A DNA stretch of 64,000 bases, from the NCBI RefSeq assembly GCF_029873635.1, contig NC_080419.1, positions 68,228,823 to 68,292,822 on the forward strand, written 5' to 3'. Shown in pieces: positions 23,368 to 34,775 of this stretch (position 1 is its first letter; every line of letters begins with the position of its first letter). Under the pieces are notes generated by a model. The model did not search any database. It was not told the origin of the DNA and saw nothing but the letters and a program-made list of their open reading frames with translations. The DNA comes from Malania oleifera (Eukaryota > Streptophyta > Magnoliopsida > Santalales > Ximeniaceae). The position numbers and the translations under genes are program-made.

Positions 23368-24503
23368 GCTTTTATTTGCAAAAATTAGGGGTGATTATAA
23401 AATAGGATTAAGCCAAAATCTCTCAAATTTTCAATTCATACTTTGTTCATACTACTCCCATACACTCTTATACACCTATTTCTTTGATCATCCAAGCTTT
23501 GTGAGAGTGCCTTGAGTGTTTATACTCCACTTCATTTTTCTTAATACTCTCATTTGGTATTGTTTGTTGATTGATTTTAATATTGAGAGTTAAGCATAAG
23601 TTTTCCCATAGATTTAATCTAATAAATCTAGTGTGGGAAAACTTAGTGGCTTGTAGGTTTTTGCATTCACGTTGCAAATTACCTTAGCCCATTATTTTGT
23701 ATGCAAAATCATTTTTACAAGCTAGGATTCAAACATTTCTTGTGCCTAGTAAATTAAGAACATATTTTTGAGGTTGTTTTAATAACCTTGCTAGAATCTT
23801 TGAAACCCTAGGTTGATATTGAGATATTCTATATTGTGTTTCAAAGAAAAAGACTAGTTTATACACTTTTGTGCTTATTTGAGAATACACTATACTGAGT
23901 GTTGATAGCACACATACACATCACTAAGCTTATAAATTCCTATATTATTGATGAGCATTGATTGATTGTAATCGGTACATAGTTTGCTTAGTTAAGAAGC
24001 ATATTTTCGTGTACGAAAATTTTAATATTTGTTGTATTCTAGGCATGGGCCTGAAGAGGGAGACTAACCCTATGGAATAGTCTCGGATTGGCTTAGACCT
24101 GGTTAGGAAAGCTAGGTGCACCATCCTGGTAAGGTACGGTTGTAGGTTGAGGTCAACCCTGTGAATTGACCTGGTTGTAACTGGTGCCGCTCCGCCCGTT
24201 AAGTGAGCATTAGTGGAATCCTCGGGCTTGTGAGTTAGAGGTGGGGATGTAGGCACTGTTGGTCGAACCCCGATAACATAGTGTGCACTTTTTATTTCCA
24301 CAGTTTATCTTCTGCACTTTCATTTTCAATACATGTCTATATTCTGTTTAATTCATTATATGTTTTACAGGTGCTAATTGGGTTTATGATTAAACAGAAA
24401 GACCCTAGGTTTGTGTAATACTGCTGCTGATTAAATTGAACCTAGAAGAGAAATTTTAAATACCCAATTCACCCCCCCTCTTGGGAATACACCAAAATTA
24501 ACA

Positions 24504-24520
24504 ATTGGTATCAGAGCCTC
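24504..24520 (+). other. Primer-binding site of element B, initiator tRNA-Met
   Basis: ATTGGTATCAGAGCCTC immediately follows the LTR end AACA. Confidence 0.92.
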
Positions 24521-24556
24521 ATAACATTGACTTAAATGTTTTAGCTAAAGATTGGG

Positions 24557-25621
24557 ATGGCTCACATTGGTGTATCCCCATTCGGAGAGAGGCACTCACC
24601 TTCTAGTCCTTCTTTGTTTGGTTGTGTAAATTACACCAATTGGAAAATTCAAATGAGCATATTTGTAAAATCTATGAATTGGAGGGCCTAGCAGGTGATT
24701 GATAAGGGAATTTGTATGCCTGTTAATGAAAATGATACTAATATGCATGCAAATTCGTATGCCATGGAATTATTATATTGTGCTTTAGATTATGATATTG
24801 TTCATGAGATTATGACATGTAGTAGTGCACAGGAAATCTTGGTTGAGCTAGAAAAGAGATATGGAGAGACCCAGGAAAAGGAGATTGCCACTCTAGAAGC
24901 TTCAAGATCAGATGATCTAGTAGTGGCGAATCCTGAGCTAGTAATCAACGAGGAGGTATATGATTCACCTCCTATTTCAGTTTGTGATGTAGTTGATGAT
25001 TCTTGTGTTGATTGTTGCAAATTACCATGTGTTGAATCATCCATTGAACTTTGTGATAATACTACTGATGTTGCATGCAATGATTCTAACAACATATCTT
25101 GTGACATATCCTGTAGTGAATCATGTGCATATGATATTGAAAGCATGACATCTTATAAGAAATCACATAAAGAGTTCATTAGTGCTCATAAGTTCATTAT
25201 TAGGACGCATAAAAAGAAAATATTTTTGAAAAATGAAAATAGAAGGTTGGCTAAACAATTAGAGAAATTAAAAGATTATCATGCCACCTTAGAGGAGAAA
25301 AAGATGAAGAAAATATTGAAAATAATCTGCCAGAAGGGAGAAATGGGGGAGGATAAACCCTCGAGACTTAAAAAGAAAAATATGTTCAAAAAGGGTTCAA
25401 AATCATTTAATAAATCCCATACAAATTTTCATGCCTTATCTCGCAAACACAAGATTAATAAGCATGGCTCTTCACGAGAAATTGAAACTTGCTTTTGTCA
25501 TAAAATTAAATGGCACACTCTATCCACTTGTCCATCTAGAAGTGCCAGAGGCTTAGGAAAAGAAATTAAATGGATAGTCAGCAAAGCAAACCCCGTAGGA
25601 CCTAAGGAAAAATGGATTTAA
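24557..25621 (+). pseudogene. Copia gag of element B
   Basis: The ATG at 24557 gives MAHIGVSPFGERHSPSSPS. A TAG at 24689-24691, apparently a former Trp codon, is the only stop before the 308-codon open stretch 24695-25621. That stretch has the gag helix region (ELLYCALDYDIVHEIMTCSS and EILVELEKRYG), an acidic Cys-rich segment, a Lys-rich probable coiled coil and a knuckle-like CFCHKIKWHTLSTC near 25491, where the second Cys position is His. No protease or pol follows. Confidence 0.85.
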
Positions 25622-26263
25622 ATTAATATTACTAAATTATTTAATGCTTCCTTAGATCCTAGGTCTAGGTTTAAGGGTTGTTATGATTGTAGGCTTAAGG
25701 AGTGGTTCGGGGTTAAAATATATATAAACTTAGTATCTACATCCACTTCCAATTGGACATGGCATCTTTGCCAGGTAATTAATTTCAAATGCTTAACCCA
25801 TGCTTAAAGATAAATCATCTTAAGTTAAGCCACTATTGTCCATTGCACAAGATTGAGTTTAAGGGATCCATCTTATATCATAAATCACTATACCCTAAAC
25901 TCACTTTTGAATATGAAAAGTCTAAATCAAAATCAAGTCATCACTCTAGGCTTAAAGCACCAATGATGATAAATGATTAATATATATTAAGTGTGTTTTT
26001 CATAAGACATCTTGCTATAATCAAGATTAGAGGAAACCACCAAAGGAATCAAGTTTTATTGATTAAATCAAAATATTCCCTTTGAAATTAAAATATAAGA
26101 ATCCTCTATTTTGGTTCACTATCCCATCCATAGGACTCCTTACCAAACCACGATCATATTCAGTAGAGATTTATCCATTCCTTGGTTCATATCCTTGCTC
26201 TAAATCATATCTAAAGGGTACTTTCTATCCTCCAAAGAGCACTATTCCATAAATAATAATATA
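25622..26263 (+). other. Post-gag region of element B
   Basis: No recognisable pol. 25789-25980 is open and encodes a CPLHKIEFKG segment whose DNA is recognisably shared with C (about 33780-33880) and, on the other strand, with 57230-57320. Protein or RNA function unknown. Confidence 0.5.
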
Positions 26264-28269
26264 TGTTGACCTTATAGGTCATTCCTGATTTTCATAATGA
26301 CAAATACTCTTTGTCTTTGATGACCTTCAAGTTTGTGTGTAGGATCATACTAATTGGATCATATTGATGGCATGCGACGACTAGAAAAGAAGCGAAGTTC
26401 CGGCATATTTATTCATTGTATTTTCTATTTGGGTCTGTAATTTTAATTAAGAGAAGGTCTGTAATAATCTGCATATCATGCATGTAGGATCTATAAGCTC
26501 AAGACCTTAGAGAGACCTTAGGGATCACCCTTGGTCGACCGACACTAGGTTTTTTGGCCTACTTAAAGGCCTTAGAAAAGACCTTAGGTCCCTACACAAA
26601 TGCACAAAATAGTCTCGATATCACATTTATTATTAGGGAAATTAATTGAAGTGAAAATGAACTTAATAGGCAAATATGTAAGAGGTCGGGCGACCGAACC
26701 TGTGGTGTTCAAAACAGCTCGAGCGCCTGAACGACTACAAAGTTAGCGGGTTGGCCTGGTTTCGGATGACCAAACCAGAAATAAGTGTACCATCTCCGAG
26801 TGACCAAACTCTTAAAAGGACACTTTTCACCAACTCAGGCTACCGAACATTTTAGTTCAAAATAGGCCTCGGGAGACCGAACCCTTGTGTTCGGTTAACC
26901 AAACTTAGCTTCAGGCACCCGAACCTCGGACAAAATCCTTATGACTTTTGTTCAGCCAACCGACCCTGACTTCGGGTACCTGAACCTTTAAAAATTAATT
27001 TTTTGACTGAGTCTATTCGGGCACCCTCACCTCAGACTGGGCACCCAAATCTCTAGAGTTAAATTAATTTTTATTGAAATTAAAAGGGGTAAATTGGGTT
27101 AATTTTTCTAAACTTGTTTTAAACTTTTCTAATTACCCCCATTGAGTCCCCAACGATCAAAAATTTCCCCTTACCTATATGTACATGTTCATTTGCTTAG
27201 ATTAGTAAGGATTAGCAAAAATAATTAAGGCCAAATTCTCTTAAAATCAAAAATCTTATTTTAGCCTATACTACTCCCAAACACTCCAGGACTTCATTTT
27301 CCTTGATCTTTCAAGTGTTGTGAGTATATTTAGAGTGCTTGTACTGATTTTATTTGATAAATCTTGTGTGGGAAGACTTTGAGGCTTGTGGTTCTTGCAT
27401 AGATAGTGCAAGGTACCTTTGCCCGTGTTTTTGTGTGCAAAATATTTTACAAAGCTTGATTTTAAACAACTCTAGTGCTTGATACAATTTGATAAAATAT
27501 TTTTTGAGTTTGTTTGAATATTATTGATATCATCTTTGAAGCACTAATCTCATATTGAGATTTGATATACTTTGCTTTCAAAGATTAGCTTGTTAGAACA
27601 CTCTGCGCATATTTGAGATTATGCATCATATTGAGTGTTGATTGCACACATAGAGCACCAAACTTATAGTTCATACATACTTAAGATGCATTGATTATAT
27701 TGTTTGTAGTGGTACATATCAGCTTGTGTAAGAAGCATTTATTTGTACGCAAAATTTGTATTACATTTGTTGTATTCCAGGTGTGGGCTTGAAGAGGGAG
27801 ACTGGCCCTATTGAATAGTCCTGAATTGGCTTAGACCCGATTAGGAAAGCTAGGTGCACCATCTTGGTAAGGTGTAGGTTGAGGTCAGCCCCGCTAATTG
27901 ACCTGGCTGTAAAGGTTGAAGTCAGCCCTGTGCTAATTGACCTGGTTGTAACTGGTGCCGCTCCGCCCATTAAGTGAGCTTTAGTGGAATCCTCGAGCTT
28001 GTGGGACGTAGATAATATTTATCAAACCCCAATAAAATATAGTGTGTTTGTTTATATTTTTGCACTTTATATTTACCACACGTGTATGTTATAGTGTGAA
28101 TGGTGTGCATGATTTAAATTTCCGCATATTATATTTATCTACGCATTTGGGATTGGATAGAAAGAACCTAGGTTGTGATATTCTACTAACATCTGGTTTA
28201 ACTCAGGAATAAGTTTTAAAATTCCAATTCACCCCCCCCCCCCCTCTTGGGAATACACCAAAGCTAACA
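26264..28269 (+). mobile_element. Solo LTR of the B family
   Basis: 2006 bp, TGTTGACCTTATAGG...AAGCTAACA. ATATA flanks it at 26259-26263 and 28270-28274; the duplication is AT-rich but in exact register. No primer site follows. It contains a palindrome array (26690-27060), a decayed MSA-like core (AACGA near 27152) and a long C run (about 28221-28234). Confidence 0.85.
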
Positions 28270-30040
28270 ATATATAACTAGTTGCTCTTAGTCTAACTGT
28301 TAGGATATATTAGCTAGGATGAATATATTTTGAACAATGTCCTATCTCTCATAAATACTCTTCTGAACTTAATATAAATTTAAGAGTATTTATTCTTTAC
28401 TTCTCTCACAAACTCTCAAATCGTAAAATCATATCCTTTAGAGCTTCATATCTTTACAAATGAGTTAAATGGCTAAGTTGGTTACAGAAGGTCTTAATCT
28501 AGATGAGTGCACAAAATTCAAGTAGACCTATGCACATGCAGTTTAAATTGAAAGCCATTCCATCTTGTACCTCTCACGCATTGAAATTCATAAAAGAAAA
28601 TAGGCATATGTTGGCTTATGACCCTAAAGAAATATGGTTTATGACTTTTTTATCTGATAAACCTAAGAACTCAAAGCCAAGGTAAAATCACTAAAAATAT
28701 TATAACTCTTGGTTTTTGAACTTGAAGATGAAATAAAGGCATTAAATGAGTTAAGTGCATAACTTAATGGGAGCATTTATCTTTCATGTGTATATAAATT
28801 TGAATGCTCTTATATTCTTATATCATTTATGCCTTTATGCTTATATATGTATAGCATTGCAGCACACTATCCTTGATTCAATAAATGGCTAAAATTTCTT
28901 TGAGGGATAGTTTATATCTTTTCTTAGCATGAATTGAGCTATATTGAATATCTTGAGTTGATTATACTACCTGATTGCATGCTTAGTCTAGAATGCCTCC
29001 TACATGGCGGATGCAGTTGATGTGAATTGCATGCTGGTGGTGGATTATAGGTTCTTGTATGCTTAAAATGAATTATATATTTCATGCTTGAATCTATTAG
29101 GTACATATTTTATGGAAAAATGTTTAATTTGCAGACGGTATGCTACCAAAATTTCGACAAGAATTTTCCCAAAGTAAAACCTTATACAAAGATGATTATG
29201 ATAGAATAAACGTTCAAATATTTTTGAAAGGATGAGTGAAAATCATTTGAATATGATAGACTTCATCCTAGCATAATCATCGAATAATTAGAGGAGCCCA
29301 GCTCCATCCCTATAGAAAGAACTTAAAGGATTCATATGCATCAATTCACATTCTTGAACATTGAGGCTCTTTAGAAAACCCTGAACATCATATCCAATGT
29401 TTAAGGGTCTATGAATAGATATGGATTATTCTAGGTTATGAATATTAATTAATGCATCTGTGGCCTATAGGGATGACCATGCTAATCATAATATAGTTAA
29501 TAAATCATCAGTATGGTTGGGTTAAAGGATTTAAAATGAATGACTTAAACTCTTGACTTACCTTATTAAATCAATCTTGATGAATATAAGTAGTTTATTT
29601 TATCTAAGCTATAATTCAAATTGAAAGGGGGAACATCTAAACATAAATCCCTATTTTGTTTTGCTCACAAATATTTTTAGCTTAGATTTATTGTAAATTC
29701 ACTGTGGCATGTGCTAAAATGTATTGACTTCATTGAAAATCTCAAGTTGAAATCTATTTATTTGCCACTTTCATTTGTTGTTCCATATGATCTTGCATGT
29801 GATTGATAAATTTTTAGGATCTATATGGTTGTCCTATTCTGGTTATCTTATGAAATTATGCTTAAATGCTAAACCAGAACATTGACGCTTGCTTGTGCCT
29901 TATTTTAAAAGATCTCTTTTCAGCAAGCAACCCGTAGTACCATTTTGCAAACATCATAAGCGGTATATATATATTTATTATGCACATATATATATATATA
30001 TATTTTAAAAATTGCATAACTAGTTCAATAACTTCATATG
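28270..30040 (+). other. Internal non-coding region of element B
   Basis: No convincing gene. 28503-28685 is open (60 codons) with no known relatives that I recognise. 28961-29062 shares a conserved block with 34112-34213 of C, and 29480-29960 is collinear with 44050-44450 of C, so this is lineage-specific 3' internal sequence. (TA)n runs lie near 29966-30003. Confidence 0.6.
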
Positions 30041-31109
30041 TGTTGACTTTTTGAGTTTGATACCTGTTTTGATAATGACAAACCACAGTATCCCACTTGT
30101 GTAACTGAGTGTGAACAGGTTTATATTTCTGTAAGTACAAGTGATGAATGCAAAATGGAAGCCGTAAAGAGCACCGAGAAGAACACCAATCGGCGTATTC
30201 CATGGAGCATTGAGGAGCAAAAGACACGAAGACTTTATCTATTTTCTGGGTTGTAATAGTAATTAGGGTTGAATGTGCATGCATCTTACATGATTTAAAA
30301 TTGAAGCTCTACCTAACCTTAGATTGACCATAAGACGTCCAAATAACATGAAAAACTCATTTCATAAAATTTCTAACTTATACAAAGGATTTTAAATGGT
30401 TTTAAAGTTAAAAGAAGGCAAAAACAAAATTTTTCAAAGGGGTCGGTCAACCGGCGAGTGGATCGAATGTTAGAAATGAGCACTTTCCCACTCAATTAGA
30501 TCTCATCTCAAATTATGTTCAACAAGAAAATTGTGGCAGTTTCCTATAGCTTTCGTTTGATGCCAATAACGTCCAAATTGGAGTTACACAAAAAATGTTA
30601 TGGCTAAAACACTGAAACGTGTCCGTAATAGAAAAACTCCATTCATGTTTCTTCCGTCTCATTGATGGGCATTTTTTCTCAAAACAAAATGCATTATCTT
30701 AAAATGTATTCAACATGAAAGTTATGGGATTTTCTCTTACCTTTCTATTGATATCAAGAACATCCAATTTAAAGTTGTATAGAAAATGTTATAGCCAAAA
30801 CACTGAATAGTGTCCGCGTAGAAAAGTCAAGGCCGGTTGATCGAACCTTCACTACGGTCGACGGAAACTAGCGGATTTCAAGCCTTGGTCGACTGTACCT
30901 TGAGCTTGGTTGACCGACCTTCTCAGGATAGCGTCCCAAAGGCTAAAAAATGGCTAGTTTTCAAAATAAAAATATATTTTAAGGTCCCAACGACTTTATA
31001 ACGGTCACAAGGGGTTTTTGCCTATATATACAACCCCAAAACACTTGAAAATTGTCAGAGAATCCTTTTGTTAATTTAGTTTATCATTCTTTGATTCTAC
31101 AACACTTCT

Positions 31110-31990
31110 ATACCCCATTTTTTCTTTAAATTCTCATTTTTCTCCTACTCTTCTTTTATTTGAAAATCATTTTAGGAGAAAATATTCTTGGGGGTTTTAT
31201 GTGAAGAGGCTTGAGCATATATCATATATATATATATATTGCTTGATAGCCTTCTTCTTTCATTTGTGATATATTTTCAAAGATTAAAATGTCTCCTATT
31301 CTCTTCTTTTGAAAACCATTTTTGGGGTTATATTTGAAGAGGCTTGAGCATATAACATTCTCTATATGTATATTGCTTGAAGGCCTTTCTATTTTTCATG
31401 TTTTCAAAGATTAAATTTCTCCCATATTCTTTTATTTGGAAAAATATTTTTTGGAGAAATTTCTTGTGAATAATGTCTTGAAGGCTTGGGCTAATATTCT
31501 TGCTCATATATTTTGCTTGAATGCCTTCTTGGGATTAATTTTACTAAGGTCAATCATTTTGAAGAAAACCCTAATATTCTCCTACTCTTATCTTGAAATA
31601 CATTTGTTGGAGAATTTCTTTGGGTTATACTAGAGGGAGCTTTGAGCATATATCAATTTAATATATACTTGCATGAGAAGCTTCTCCTTTTATTTTATAA
31701 AGGTCAATCATTTTGATAGCAAAATCCTAATTTCTCCTACTTATCTTGAAGTATATTTTTGGAGAAACTCTTTGGGTTATTTACGAGCTTTGAGCATATA
31801 TTCATTAATATATATTAGCTTGAAATGCTTCTTGAGAAAAAGGCTAAAACATATATTCATTTTTGCTTGGTAACCTTTATGATTTGAATTTGAAAAGGTC
31901 AACCATTTTAGAGAAGAAAATTATTTTCCAAACTCTCAATTTTTACTTGAAAAATATTTTAAGAGAAAACCCATACTCTACATGAGCATC
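31110..31990 (+). repeat. Degenerate tandem repeats of about 130-165 bp in the C LTR
   Basis: About six units share the order TCTCCTACT, TTGAAAATCATTTTTGGAGA, TTTGGGTTAT, GCTTGAGCATATAT, TTGCTTGA and CTTCTT. The other LTR holds the same array at about 46050-46890. The array accounts for most of the extra length of C LTRs (2.69 kb) compared with B LTRs (2.0 kb). Confidence 0.75.
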
Positions 31991-32385
31991 ATTTCAAAAT
32001 CATATGAGAGTGCCTATTAGATTTTAATGTTGTACATCCCTGCTTAGTTTAGAAGAATTTGTTTATACGCAAATTCTATTAAATATATTTGTATTCCAGG
32101 CATGGCCTGAAGAGGGAGACTCGCCCTGTGAAGAGTCCCAAATAGACTTAGACCCAATTAAGGAAGTCCCAGACTGACTTAGACCTAGTTAGGAAAGTTA
32201 GGTGCGCCATCCTGGTAAGGTGTGACGGTTGGGTTCAACCCGAAATTGAACTGAGGAGTCTCAGCCCCGTAAGTAAGACCGGTTTGGTTCAGAACGAAAA
32301 TTGAACTGGGGTTTTCCTCGCCTTATAAGGAGAGGATGTAAAAGGCTTCTGCTTTGCCTGGTTAAGTGAGCAGGTATAGTGGAAT

Positions 32386-32406
32386 CCTTGGGGGGTACGC
32401 CCAAGG
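32386..32406 (+). promoter_or_regulatory. Conserved hairpin, C-family copy
   Basis: CCTTGGG (32386-32392) pairs with CCCAAGG (32400-32406) over a 7-nt loop, between AGTGGAAT and TGGGGACGTAGGC. It is the positional equivalent of 6109-6130 with a G-C pair where A has A-T. Confidence 0.6.
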
Positions 32407-32729
32407 TGGGGACGTAGGCTAGTTTGGCCGAACCTCTATAACAAATCTAGTGTCACTCTCTCTATCTTATTTAAATTCCTACACTTTAATTTCAGCATGT
32501 GTATGAATGTTTATTTAATGTCAAAATTATTTGCATACACATATTTGATTTTAATAAGATACTGCACACGTGTATGTTTACTTTCACTATTAAATTTATT
32601 TTACGTACACGCGTATACATTGAATGGGATATGATATGTGGTGAATTGACGTAATTGTTTAAATTACCAAAAAATGTTTTACTACCCAATTCACCCCTCC
32701 CCCCTCTTGGGATCACACCAATTCCAACA

Positions 32730-32751
32730 ATTGGTATTAGAGCCCGGTTGC
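32730..32751 (+). other. Primer-binding site of element C, initiator tRNA-Met
   Basis: ATTGGTATTAGAGCCCGG follows the LTR end CCAACA. One C to T change from the usual TGGTATCAGAGCC. Confidence 0.88.
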
Positions 32752-32785
32752 AATAAGCTTAACAGCTATTTGCATAAAGATTGCA

Positions 32786-33080
32786 ATGGCTCATTTTTTG
32801 GTGTATCCCTATTTTGAGGGTCAATATTTTGCAAATCCTCCACTACTTATATTATATAGATTTTACCATTTGATTATTGAAAATGATTTTGTAAAATCAA
32901 TGGATTGGTGGATTTGGAAAGTGTTTGTGAGTATTGTCATATCCCATTGAAAAATGATTTTAAAAATGCACAATTTCCCAAAATTTGAAAATGAATTGAA
33001 TTTGCATGACTTGTGTTTCAATGCATATCATTTGAGTGACGTGCATACTTTTTCTGTGCCTTAGTCACTAATGCTCTTAT
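32786..33080 (+). pseudogene. Copia gag remnant of element C
   Basis: The ATG at 32786 begins MAHFLVYPYFEGQ and includes ENDFVKSMDWWIWKV, clearly the gag N-terminus seen at 24557. It degrades within about 100 codons. No knuckle or pol follows. Confidence 0.7.
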
Positions 33081-33107
33081 AAAGTTTACTCTTTTGAGTG
33101 CTAAGGT

Positions 33108-33293
33108 CTATTGGGAAACATAAGAGGTATAAGAAACCGAGGGAGAGAGATGAACACCACTCTGAGCTTAAATGACTAAGAAGGAGTAAAACACAAAGGT
33201 CTATTGGGAAACATAAGATGTATAAGAAACCGAGGGAGAGAGATGAACACCACTCCGAGCTTAAATGACTAAGAAGGAGTAAAACACAAAGGT
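33108..33293 (+). repeat. 93-bp tandem duplication in C internal region
   Basis: Two copies of a unit starting CTATTGGGAAACATAAGA and ending AAAACACAAAGGT differ at only a few bases, so the duplication is recent compared with the surrounding decay. Confidence 0.85.
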
Positions 33294-34713
33294 ATATCTA
33301 TCCTCCTTCTACTTTATTAAATTCCCAATGCATTGATTCATACTGTGTATGTTGTGTTATATTTTTTGTGAATCATGATGTATTCTTCAATTCTAGCATG
33401 TTGTCTTATGAGTTGCTAAAAAAGAAATTTCATTAATACTCATAAGATTTTAGAAACTGGTGTAAATAGAGTGAGAATGCTTTAAATGCCTAAATTGTGT
33501 ATAATGCTTAAAATTTCTAAATCTTAATATGCACCATTATCATGGAGCCCTACGAAAATCTAGCCAATATGTGAGTTTTAATGATCATATCCAATATAAG
33601 CTTAATATATGTACATATAATTATGATTGGTTAATATATGATAATGTTGACTAGTGCATGCTTATATCATTATTAGTTCTTAAATTAAACCTCACAAGCA
33701 TGTTTAAACAAAATCCTATTCAAATGGACAAATTGATTTTAAAATGTCATTATACTCGTAATGCTATATATATGTGCTATAATTTCAAAAATCTTAAATT
33801 TAGCATGTTTTGTCCATCACACAGATTGAGGTTTAGGGAATCTATCATAGTATTATATATTATGCTACCCTAAACTCATCATGGAGCTTAAACACTTAAT
33901 CATATTCAAACACATTCATAAGCTCATCCTCCCACTTGAAAATATCAGTTATGCTAGACACTTAATTGAATATAAAACCCTTTAGCTACATAACTAAGGG
34001 GGAGCAAAGAATTTTTGTTAAAATCTGCTGTTTGAGCTAAATGCCACTATCCTGTGCTTGTTAAATGCTTGCATTATTTAATGGATAGTTTATATTTTAT
34101 TTTATATATTGATTGAACTACCTAATTGCATGCTTAGTTTAGAATGCCTCATGCATGGTGGATGCAGTTGATGAGAATTGCATCCTGGTAGTAGATATAG
34201 GTTCTCGCATGCCTTTAACTGAATGATATCTACATGATGCAGATTATTTTATATTACTTGCTTGAATCTATCAGGTTTTAGGTACATGGAAAAGTGGGAG
34301 AAAGTCCAATTTATAGATGAAATGTTGCCAAAATTTTGGTAGATTTTTTCCCAAAAATAAAACCATGTATCAAGATAATTAGTTATTGCATGCCCAAATG
34401 TTTTTGAAAGGATGAGTGAATGATAAATGAATATTTATTTTCATTCTTAGTTAAAAATGCATGCACAATAACATATAGGGAAGACTATACTGAATATGTG
34501 ATAAAATTCCATAACTAATAACCAGTATAGTTGCATTAAAAGGACCGCTTATATTGTCTGGTATACTTAGTGAAATCAATTTTTGATTAGTATAAGCAAC
34601 ACATTTCCCTTCATAGGATACACAGTAATTGCATAGATTAGTACATGTAAATTCCAAACCACTACATATTTTGATGACATGTACACATGTAGTTTGTGTC
34701 TTAGGATGAACTT
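33294..34713 (+). other. C internal region before the LINE
   Basis: Non-coding as far as I can see. It includes the post-gag module shared with B (about 33700-33890), a CTAAGGGGGAGC polypurine-like motif near 33995 and the conserved block 34112-34213. It ends at the LINE target site AGTTCATGGACA (34714-34725). Confidence 0.6.
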
Positions 34714-34775
34714 AGTTCATGGACATTACAACAACAACAAAACCAAGCCTTAGTTTCACTAAGTGGGGTCGGCTA

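Larger units (their letters stand above)
22512..24503 (+). repeat. 5' LTR of element B
   Basis: 1992 bp, TGTTGACCC...AAATTAACA, directly followed by a primer-binding site. It contains (TA)n at 22654-22686, a palindrome array GGGCGACCGAA-type at about 22890-23230, a TATA box at 23359 and the CACCCCCCCTCTTGGGAATACACC end block. Confidence 0.92.
30041..32729 (+). repeat. 5' LTR of element C
   Basis: TGTTGACTTTTTGAG...ATTCCAACA, 2689 bp. From the left: a roughly 165-bp internal duplication (30495-30660 and 30665-30830), palindromes (30440-30470, 30830-30925), AACGG plus TATATATA (30997-31030), the degenerate repeats at 31110-31990, then the conserved hairpin region and the poly-C end block. Confidence 0.92.

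Noticed and set aside
24802..25146. 114-codon minus-strand frame
   Set aside because: Antisense shadow of the B gag acidic region.
31436..31633. 65-codon frame conserved in both C LTRs
   Set aside because: Present in both LTRs simply because they are copies; it follows the degenerate tandem repeats and the frame is not kept between units.
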